This document shows, piece by piece, positions 34,901 to 46,900 of a stretch of DNA of 64,000 nt. The first letter of the stretch is position 1. Each line of letters opens with the position of its first letter. The translations under genes were made by a program, and so were the position numbers. The stretch comes from Hyalella azteca (Eukaryota; Arthropoda; Malacostraca; Amphipoda; Hyalellidae). The stretch is taken from NCBI RefSeq assembly GCF_000764305.2, contig NW_025936665.1, positions 1 to 64,000 on the forward strand, written 5' to 3'. The notes beneath the pieces were generated by a model. It searched no databases. It worked only from the letters and a program-made list of their open reading frames with translations, and was not told the origin of the DNA.

Positions 34901-37900
34901 GCGCTGGACACGACGTTGGCAGCGTCTCGCGTCAGGCCTCTCGCGTCATCACCAACTGACTCGTCTGCACGGTGAGTCGCATTGATCAGTTTCAAAAATT
35001 CCCATATAATATATTTTACGGAAATATAAGCCGTCACGAAGCAACAATATCTCCATGGTGTCAATTGTTATGGGTTGTGAAGTCTCATGTTGTAACACAA
35101 AACGCCATTCGATCAAACAATAAATTTCTCTCTATGTAAAACAGTAAATTGGTACAACCCAAGTTCTCTTTTTAGGACTAAGCACGAAAACATATAACGA
35201 GCTAATGGCATTCGGAAATTCCCAGCTAAACATGCGTCTGCAAAATTGTTTATAGTATTAGTATAGTATAGAGTATTTTATTTAAATTCATGAAACATTC
35301 ATACGACCATAGTATAATATTGAGTGAGCCTCACTCAGTGAGGATTTAATTTAATTAATCTGCTTCCTCAAAATCTTATGACACCATAGATAGCTTGTTA
35401 TTGTCTTGGTAAGTGATTGCTTGAACTGCAGAAGCGAAACTTGAAAAAACTTGTCCCAACCGATGGACCAAAAAATAATCACTCGTAAGTTCGTACCTGG
35501 AGTGTGATCTCTGATTTGATTGGTAATTTTCGCTCTTATGCCTTTGAGGAAGTTCATGATGGATCGCTTGACCCAGGCTTTGAACCTGGCGATTCTGTCG
35601 AAAGCTTCAGCAATTTTATTAGGTTCGCCGTCACCAGTGGGAGCGGAGAGGTTCGAGGCTCCGAAGCTGCTCAGCAGCAGGGCTAAGAAGAGGTTCAGAA
35701 CCTGGCACACAGGCGGCACGAGTCAACGCACAAATATCTCATAGTTAATACTGTCAACAACTACTTGCTAACAAACATCTCATAGTTACTACTGTTAACA
35801 ACTACTTGTTAACAAACATCTCATATTTACTACTGTTAACAACTACTTGTTAAGAAATAGCTCTTAGTTACTACTGTTAACAACTGCTTGTTAACAAACA
35901 TCTCATAGTTACTACTGTTAACAACTGCTCGTTAACAAACATCTCATAGTTACTACTGTTAACAACTGCTTAATTGTTACTGTCAATACTGTTCAAAGTT
36001 CGTCGGCGTTTACGAGACGTACTAGGTAATTTCAATTTCATATTTATTTGTGATCAAAAGTAAGTTATTAAAGAGAGTAAGTTATTAAACCTTATGACTT
36101 GTAAAAGCTTGCTATGTCATAGTGATATTTTTTAATTCTAATCTTTAATAATCTAAAAAGGACAAATGCAATTAATTTGAGGAAATTGTAGTCAACCTAA
36201 AAAATTACCATCATTTTATACATTGATACCCCGATAATAGTATTTACTCAACGAAAAATGACTTTATTTGTAAATCTATAATAATTTGTGATGGCAAATA
36301 ATCTCGAAACGATCTAATGTCGTATGTTCTAATCCTCAAATCTGACACAAATGGAATATTTAGTAGTTGTCGGTGCATGAAACTCACGACCAAGTTGCCG
36401 ATGACGACCGTGGCCAGGAAGAAAGGCACGCACGAGAAGTCTCCCACGTACATACAGTCCCACATGCTCTCGATCCACTCCCCGCACAGCACGCGGAACA
36501 CGATCATGAACGAGTGGAAGAAGTCCACGAAATTCCACCTCGGCATCTGGCCGTCTTGAGACCATTTGAACTTTGTGACCTTTTCTGTTGGTCAGAGAAA
36601 ATTTTAGATAAGAGAGCAATCTCTTATCTGTGAGAGAGCCATCTCATGAGAGCAATCACAATTTCAGCCCTGACATAGAGTGGAAGATGCTCAAGAAAAC
36701 ATGGAATTATCTCAGCATAAACTTTTCACACATTTTACAGGGATATCATATCGGAAGCTGATAAATATAGTCATTAATTTTAGGCATCAAACAGACGATA
36801 AAATGAAACAATTTGATAAATTTTCATTAAAAGTAATGTTGAGAACGCATTCTTGCACCCAGACGATTTCTTCTCACCAGTATAATTCTTGCCGAAGAGT
36901 TGCATGCCCATCACGGCGAAGATGAAGATGATAATGCAGAGTACGAAGGTCAAGTTGCCGAGGGCACCCACCGTCTTGCCCATGATGGAGATGAGCAAGT
37001 TGAGCGTGGGCCAGGACTTAGCGAGCTTGAACACCCTGAGCTGCACATCAACACGGATTGTTCGTTGAATACCGAGCTTAGGCGCTAGAAAAATATGTTA
37101 AAAATATAGATTTGAACAGGAAACGGTTTGATGTAGCGGCGAGATTAACAATCAGCATTCATGATTGAAATTAGTGAATTAGAATGAAGTTATTTATTCA
37201 TTTGTCACAACTAAGATGAATATCGTTCTAAAGAGGATATCATGCATCTAAGACGGATATCTTACAACAGCGACGAAGTAAGTACCGATGATGAGCGCAA
37301 CATATCAATGAGACTGAATATCAGTGAAGCAATAACTACCGATCGGTGGACGGAATCATCAGTGATGATGAGTAATAATAAATAATATCAACGACTCACC
37401 AATCTGAAGGAGCGCAAGACAGAGAGGCCCTGGACGCCCTCCAGACCGAGTTCAATTAGAGAGAGAGCCACGATGAAGAAGTCGAAGATGTTCCAGCCTT
37501 CTTGGAAGTAGAACTTGGGGCTCATGGCCATGAGCTTGGTAAAGGCTTCGATTGTGAACGTTGCTGTGAAGAACTGTTGTATGCGCCGGTAGTGGCATGA
37601 GAAGGGTATGCCGACGTTGTAAGGAAGGAGGTGAAGGAGAATAGGATAGGGAACAGTGCCCAGAGAGTCCGCGTGAGAGAGGAAAGGTTCGGTGAGGGAA
37701 GGTAAGGGATGGTAGTTCGGCAAAAAGGAATAGAAAAAACAATTCATTAATTGAATCGCAACATTCGTCCGGGAGATGACGTAGCCATGGAATGTAGGAA
37801 CGGCCGTGATAGTTGATCGTGTTCTCGAGTAAAACATAGGTTGAAAATATTAAAAAATTATACAAATCTTAATCAATTTGGATGCGGTCGAAGATTAATT

Positions 37901-40900
37901 TCAGGCAGGAAATTCAGTTGGTATTGCTCGGATAATAAAAAAATATCCGTATTAAAACGAGAATAATTATCACCAGCAGATTAAAAATAGGCAGGAAGAA
38001 ATTTTCCGGAATCAAGTAACGTTGAAGAATGCGAAAAATCAATTAGACAGATGTGGATAGTATCATTGATGTCATGAAGATTGGTGCAAGTACAAAAAAG
38101 GCGTGATGATGTTGAAGATTTTTCAGTTTAGAGAAAGACGATCCACAGCAAAGCACGAAAGAGAAAGATCGATTACAATTCGTACATTTTTCGTGTTTTC
38201 TCTGACGGGACTGAGCTGAGATTTCTAGTTAAGACAGTAACGTAACTAAATAGTGGTTGTACAAACTTAAAAGCTTTACACAACTTTACATTAGATTTAC
38301 TATGATGAATCAATACAAACTAATATGAATAAAAAATGAACAGAACATGACTGAGGGCTTCTTTCAGTCAAGAAGAAGTCAACAAATTACGTATGAAACC
38401 AAGCAAAACCATTCATTGACTTCGACTTCAATCAAAATTAATGAGAAAACATACAGCAGAACAACAGTACACAAAACAGAACACAACACAAGACGAAGGC
38501 TAGAATACGAAATGCAGCACAAAGATTAATAATAAAATATTTACGGCGAATATAACATAGGTAACATACATTAACCTTGGTAAATTATGTAAATCATAAA
38601 CTGCTGAAAAATGAAAACACTATAAAGCTTTCTTTCTACTTTCCATTGCTAGCTTAGCAGGCTATTCCATCATCGCGCCCACTTCTTATCATAAATTACG
38701 AAAAATATATCTAACTATCGTTTTACACTTGCACATACAGTATACAGGTTATATTCAGTGCATAGACATTTGAATTTATTTGAAAGATTTTTTTGTGAGT
38801 ATTAATCTAAAAAATAAGTTGTTGGACACATGGAGTACTACGTGATTTAAATCCATCAAATACCACAATTTGTCTAAAGGATTCAAGTATGAGTTTAAGG
38901 GCTGCATGTGAAAAGTATTCTGAAAACAAGATTCAACCTTTATGATGCATTGAAACAGTAGGTAAACAGAGTGTTCTCAACGAGGCAGCTAAAATAGAGT
39001 ATTGACTGATAAAATTCATGGCCGTAATGTTATTCCATGAAATTAAGATAAGCAAAAAAATTTCTATTCTATTCGATTCTACTTCATTCTATAAAATCTA
39101 CAAATGGTTGATATGCCTTCTATAGCTTCCCCCGGGAATCATTCATCAGCTTCAATATCCAGGCACGCTACGTATACCCGACACTCGACAAGCATACTGT
39201 ACATCCGACAGGGAAGAAATACAAGTTGTATTCACACAGGGAGAAATGCCCACTGGACTCACACAGGGAGAAATACAAGCTGTACTCATACAAGGAGAAA
39301 TGCCCACTGGACTCACACAGGGAGAAATACAAGCTGTACTCACACAGGGAGAAATACAAGCTGTACTCACACAGGGAGAAATACAAGCTATACTCACGTA
39401 GTTGCCCATTTTAAGGAAATCAGAAAAAGATTGTCTCATGCCGTGATGGTCCATGGCCATGAAGAGAGTGTTCACGACGATGCACAGCGTGATGAAGAGC
39501 TCAACGAACGGATCGAACACGATCAGACCGAGAATGTGCTGAATCTTAAGCCACAGCCAGCAACAGTCCCATACGCATAATATTTCAATAAGTCTCTTCC
39601 CATACTCAATAACTTTTTTCTTGATCTTGGCAGCTAAAGGCTCTTCTTCGTCTTCTGGTGAAAAATAATAAATGGAAACTGTAGAAAAAAGTGTTAGTAT
39701 GCTCGAAATGACCTTTGGAATCGGCAGCACAGCAACTATTTTTAAAAGCTATCGAGAAAGACAACAACGTGTAGGTCAGACAAGGTCTATCAGGTCTTCA
39801 TCGTTGTTTATAGTTTTTTACTTTGATAATACATATTAGGATTAATTTGCCATTTAACGGATATGTAAAGTTTCTTCATATCATATGGACAAAAACTAAT
39901 TGTGATTGTGAATCTGAAGACCTGACGACCGAAGGGAAACGAGTATTTCAATTTAAGAGGGGAACCTTGTACACAAAAGTATTATGTCACAAGTAAATGC
40001 CAAGTACCAAAGGTGTCTCGGCCAAAAGACAGCCGTTCACTGCATGAGACTGGATCAAATCTGCCAGGACAAAAGTGAAACGATTAATGAAAATGCTAAT
40101 TGGTAATCATGGAAATCATGTTCAAATGTTGTTATGCAAACTCTAACGACTTAATCGAACTCCACAATATTGGATGAAATGTTAACCATCCATCAGTGAT
40201 CGAGATCTCTCATTGGGGAGGAGGTATTAACAAAGTATTTGGTAGGTATTACTTAATTATAACTCTTTTCTCAAACGCAACGGTTAAAATATCGAAATTA
40301 GAGTCCATTAATTGAATGAAAATGAGAGCGAATGCAGCTCGCTACTGCGCTATTTATCGAAGTAAAAATATTTTCATTTAAAAACTGGAAGCTTGCGGGG
40401 GCATTCACTAATATATGGGCCAAATGATTATAATCAGAGAAACCTTTTGAATCGTTAAGTTCAGTGATAAATTAAAATAACTGTGACTGAAATATTCAAT
40501 CTGTGCCGAGTATTAAGTAAAATGGTCGACTGTCTCTCATGGAGACAGGACGAAATCAAGGTTTCATTAGATATTCACTCATTTAGTCCATTCTTGTGAG
40601 AGCTTATAGGGAGAAATGAATAATTGAGCTGAGGATGGGCAGGCTGATGGCATGAGATAGATGGTCGAGGCTCGTGGGGTGCAGCAAGCCGTGCATCAGA
40701 TGTTCAATCACACACGAACGTTTCAGTAAAACTTTGGAGAACAGCCTACGATTTACGCGTTAGTTATTGATGGTTCATATATCGAAGAACTGTTACGTTG
40801 ATAGCATACGTCATTTCCATGAAGTTCTTGGACGTGCTCTTATTTGTTCCAGACCACTGGTAGCCAAGAGGCATTTTACTCAAGAATTAATTGAATTAAA

Positions 40901-43900
40901 GCGCAAATTTGTTTTAATGACGAATCATACAACTCGTATTTGTTAATGACACGTGATGCTAATTAATTGACCTCACACACCGAGTGAAGGAAGCATATCC
41001 AGCGAGGAGGTCGAATGCATGCAGACAAGTTGTTGGTACGCGAGGCATACAGATTCATTTCTTTCTTCTCGATTTATTTCTTAAAACGGATCACGTTCGA
41101 CTAACTGTCGCAGAAGACCCACAAAGCTTGGGATAAAATGTATCTGGTACCAAAGAAGTAGCGAAAAGGTTATTTTTGCAGCATGTGGCAAAAGGAAGAA
41201 GCAGCAATGTACGACCTTATATAATTTCGAAAAAGAAAGTTCAATCTCTGGAATCTCAGCCGCGGCAGCGCTTTTTAAGGGCCCAAGTCATTATTACGGC
41301 TTCTAAATTCTCAATACAAGGCTTTGCGTGCTTCAGTAACACACGATTAATAAAAATCAGCTATCTATAGTTGCGAAAATTTATGAAAGCCAGGGTTGTG
41401 TTGGTGCAATTTTATGAATATATTCGAAAAATTCACATTCATTTTTTGGTGAGGATAATAATATTGCAATGAAATGTAATTGATGGATGAAACATGAAAT
41501 TATTCTCTTGCTCCTGAAAATCGGATTTAGGTAACTCAATTAAACAAATTATAATGAGTTTTTTCAAAGCGCATTGTAAGCCCCAACATGCAACAAACTG
41601 GGCACAGTGAAATGAGGAAATCATTACATGAAATTCAAGTGTCTTATTAATGACAATCAATAAAAGCATTTATATTCTTCCAAAGAACCGAATTTCGTTC
41701 AATTCCCAGAATAAATCTATCAACAATATGGGAGAAATCACAATTCTTCGTTTTTTAGTTTAGTTAAAAAAAACATTCCTTTTTGACCGTTGCTGAATTG
41801 AAGTTACTAATTTAACTTGAGAGTCGAGTAATTATATCTCAGAAAAAAATGAAGACCAATGAAATAATGAGCCCAATAACTCATAGGTTAATTCTACAGT
41901 GATAACGCTGATCGAATTTTGTGACGGCGATCGCAACATGGCTTAGTCTGCACTGAACAATTTATTTTTGCAGCGGTTACGAGAAACTCGAGGGATCACC
42001 CCAGTAGTAATTAATTCGATGAAACAACCTTTAGAGATAAACAATGAAAACAACATAGGGAATAATGATATATGAAATCAATGCACAAATATTTTTGTAC
42101 TATAAAATATTCTTCACATAAATGAGAATGATGATGAAGTGATAGAAGCGGTGGTGAGGCTCGCGCTCCAGTTGAGCCACGCCAGCTGTGCCTGTTTGTA
42201 AGGTCCCCCTCTCATACAAATCAGAAAAACTCTTGTCTGGGTAACTCAACCATCACATTTATCATCGAGACTTAGGCACTTGGTATCATCCAAGTGCCAT
42301 GATTGAAGTGATGGCACCAAGTGCCAAGAGATTTCCGGAACTTTTCGTCTACAGAATCAGAGTATGAATAGTTGATGAAGAATGAAAAATAAAATTCATA
42401 GATACGCGGCGCGAGATTTTGTCAGCCTATCTAAATAATTTATCACATTCTGGAAAGCTAGACGAAAATCATTACAATATATAAGTAATTCGTAATTAAA
42501 TAAAATAATTAGCTCATAATAGTTTTAGAGTTGGCTGAAAAGCTTTTGAAAGTTTACTTATAAATCTAAGTTTAGCACCATGAAGGGTGATTCTATTTGA
42601 AGAAGATCGCTAAAAAATTCATCGAGGGCAACAAACTTGACCTGATGACGCTGCGACGTACTTCACTAAATGAAAACGTTTGTGATGGTAGAGTTGCCCA
42701 AGAAAGTTGTGTTGAGCAACAACACCTTCAAATAATGGAACTGAATGTGATATATAATTACTAAATCACTGACCGAATGGAAGAATTAAGAGCCAGACTT
42801 TAACATAAACTTACAGATTCAATATATTTTTTTCAGTTTGCTAATCACATGTGACTAAGCAAAAATCGATTATAAAAAGAAGATCGTGTAACGGAAGTAA
42901 AACTTTCCTGACTTGATATGGTACCATTTTTCCAATTCAGTTCTCCAGAATTTGAAGGTTTGAGCGCAGACAAAATAGCGAAAGTGGTTAAAGTGTTAAG
43001 TCAAGGTGAGGTTCTTAACAGATAATTTGAATAGTGAACTCGCACACACAAGCAAACAATCAACATAACAAGCCATAAAGCATAACTGTAGAACTTGATA
43101 TTTTAAGACTTTTATATACTTAAAAACTTCAAGACCCATATACACCTCTGAGAATGAACATGCAGTAATCTGGTTCAAGCATCAATTGAACCAGCCAAGT
43201 TGACAACATGCTGAGCTGTACATTGAATTATTTACTTAATCAGATCTAAAATGTTTAAGGGTGAATGAAAAAATATTTTAGTAATTTGAAAAAAATACAT
43301 TGTATCAGACTCAAAAGTAGGAATAGATGCGTGCGTTCTACCAATTCTAAACTGTTATGAACTTGCCTTTTTAAAATACTCGTCATTTAAATTAGTAACA
43401 GGGTAAATATTTTGCAATCGTAGATCGAAATTGTATGAACAGTTGGTCCCTCGTGAATATTGACACCACTTTCTTGTAATAGTCCTAATAACTCCAGTAC
43501 GAGATATCAGTAAAAACATAGTTTTAAATAAACTCCAGAATGTCGGGCATTGGATGATATTAAACATACCAAGAACGAAAGTAACTCTCATTTAAATATG
43601 TAATACATTAACATTCCCTCATGCGGTATGCTGAATTGTGACAGTGAGTATATTGAAATATGTTGTATATTGTAGAAATATACCGTATATGTAATATCTC
43701 TCATTTAAGTCAAGATATGAACGTCTGTATCGCTGAATACATTTGTCTGGCGACATTATATGCACTACATTGAAATCTGCAGCATTCACGTGACACGGCG
43801 CGTACAACTATAGGCTCATGCAAACGAGATGAGGTCAAGGCTATAAAACTTTAGAGTTAATTATAATGCACTTGTGTCATGATTCAAGTGTATTGATGAT

Positions 43901-46900
43901 GAGCTATGAAAATGTCGGGCATTTCGGCCACAAAAAAGCGATCAGCAAAACTAAGCTAAAATGATATTAGAAACATTGAAATACGCACCCTCTGTCAAAT
44001 CTGCAATATGAAGAAAATTTTCATTAAAACGGAGGATGCAACCGATTCATAATGAACTAGCAATTGGCATTTATGCATCTTTCCAAGTTCTATTGCTTAG
44101 GAAACAAAACCTAGTTTGACTTAAGATATGACCTTGTAGGGACACTATTTATCTTTGTTCCCAGTTCCATTCTTTTTCTAGAATATCTAGCTTCTTTGCA
44201 AACCATCCGAGCAACTTATAGATTGACATTTTCTTTCTTCGTCCATCCAGTTATCCGTAGTATTACAACAGCCTGGCTCGGCAGTGTTTGAGGTGCAACC
44301 TTCATACTCTACAAAATACACCTCGAACTAATATTATCCTCGCAAATTTGTGTTACAATCCCCGTTCTGCGTTCTTAAATTGCAGCAGTATTGAACCAAC
44401 CGTTCCGCTATAGCTATAACATCTAACTAATATAAACCTAGTCTTTAAGCTTCGCTGTAAAGACGTGCTCTTCTGCAGATCCAGATTTTTACTACCGGTT
44501 TTTGGTTGAACCGCGCCATTTGCAGTTAAGGAATTATTACTTATTAAAGTCACGTAATATATTTCTAGCACACACGACTGCTTACAACCATTTATAAAGA
44601 GCAAAATATAAAGGTTCAAATCTTGAGATTCACAGACGGGAATATTCCCTTTAAATGAAAGCATTTTAAACGTTAGAGTAATATAATAAACCCGAGTAAA
44701 GTATTTTGGAGCTCCCGACAGAATAACAAGACCATCTATGATAGGACAGATCAACAATAATATTTTTCGATAAATGTCTACAATTGAGACAAGAATAAGA
44801 GTTGATATCTCACCTCCGTGGTCGCTGGCGCGGCTTAGGCGGCCATGTTGCTGTGCTGCCTGCTCGATGATGTCGTTGAGCACCATTACGTCTGTGGACA
44901 ACATGCATATTCATCCTTTACACAACAAGGCTGCTCCAAACCAATTCAGAATACAACAGAGCTTAGCTTTATGTACTTTCCGCATTACATTCGGGATTTT
45001 CCTACGTCTCTCAAAATGCAACTCTTGCCGTGTTCAATGTTGGGTCTCCTCAGACTGCTCCCTATGCTCTGCAAATGCCCCGACGTCGTGAAATTGACGT
45101 CTTCTCGTGTAAGCTTGCATTTTCGTGCTTATATTCTACGTTACAACGCCATGTTCTGACTACTGGCAATATTGTCCTCGATTTAATTGATTATTTATTG
45201 TAAGCATAATTATGTTGATGATAAATGAACACAATTTATATTTTTAATTTCTTTTTTGATTCCGTGAAATTTACTGTCGAGCATAATAGTTTGTAATCAG
45301 AAGCAGCATGTGCGCTGGTTGGGAGATGGCACGGCTGTACTCACCTCTCATGTCGACGACCGTCTGCTTCTGGATGGGGTCGATGAAAGGGTTCGTCTCC
45401 GGGTTCTTCAATTTGAGAGCGAGAGCTTCTTCAGGCTCCATGGATCCATCCTGGGCAGCCAAAAATGTATAAACCATCACATATACTAGAATGCTCCACA
45501 AAACAACGTGTGATATCACTTATGATCCGACTGCTTTTCTGCCAGGTTGGCATGGGAAAAAATTGGCTTTACTTTCATTTTCTAGAAGTCTGATACTCCA
45601 TGACACGATCATCAACAGTTACTACGAACCAGCCAACAATTGGAAATAAATAGGAGTAATTGGAAATGAAAAATACACTTGACACGTAAGTGAAACTAAA
45701 TGATGTAGAGTGAATTATAAGTTCCTGCCAATCAATCACGTTTAGCGTAAGGCAAATAATGGCTGGGACATAGGTAAACCTTAATCGCTTTGTTTGGTCT
45801 ACAAATTTGCGCCTAACAGCTCGTAATTTTGGAAACGTTATGTCCTTCATAATTCCTGACAACAGATGACTATAAAAATACACAACCATCTAGCAATTTT
45901 CCGCCAAATTACATGTACGTTGAAATTTTATTGAATATATTTAATTTTAAACGAGTGAGTAATCGCTGACAGTAAAACTTTAAATCGCTATTAAATAATT
46001 AACAAAATCTCACATTTGAATAGATTAAATGATACCAAGAATTTGAATTAAAATGAATAACATTTCACTAGCTCACTAGACAACATATATTGCAATGCAG
46101 GAATATTATCGAAACATGATAAAAATCAGATTATATGTATCATATCAAATCATATCAGAAATCACATCGTGTCAACGACACATTTTACAAATAATCTAAT
46201 AATATAATTTACGGGATTGGAGGACAGAATCACCAGGAAAGCAGAATAAACAAAAGAGACAAATGCATGCAAATAAAAGAAACATTGGAAGAAAGAGGAA
46301 GATATTGGGACCGTTGAAAGAGCCGAAGTTAGAAAATCAGAGCCATGGGCCGTTGAACATGCAAGTTAGCGCGAGCGGCGCTTCCCTAATTATTGATAAT
46401 TCCCATTCGAAGTCATCTTTAAACGACAATTTCTAAAAGGGAAGCTTTTACATGGATTTAAGTTTTTCTGCCATAAACGACGAATTACCCTACTTTTTAA
46501 ACCTAATTTATCTAATCGGCCAGGCAAAAATGCCTCGGAAAACATTCGGAAGCCAGCAAAAAAATCCTACATCATGGAAAATTTTATCGATTATCTGAAT
46601 TTCACTTGGAGACTTTTTAAAAAAACGTGTAGAGGGAGAAAAAAGGGACAGAAGAATTTATACAAACATGGAGACATAGCAAGGACAGTCAAGTAACTCC
46701 CGATTAGTGAGTACTTTTCTCATGTCAAATTAATTATACTTTTGCATAGACGGAATTTTCTTTAAATTTTAAGAGTAAAGAAATGATCGCAATTAAGACA
46801 TTGCAGAGTGGCAACTGACACGATAAACAATCTCATTACATGCTTCACTAATCAGGAAACTTACTGAATGATATCAAAACTAAGACAGAGAAAAAAGGAC

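Noticed and set aside
36969..36971. Possible M918V super-kdr-type resistance mutation (GTG codon)
   Set aside because: Counting from T929 and L925 places this codon at position 922; position 918 is the ATG of SIMGK and is intact.
39104..39580. Plus-strand open frame with TGRNTSCTH repeats
   Set aside because: Antisense to para E10 and the 27-bp array; no independent support.
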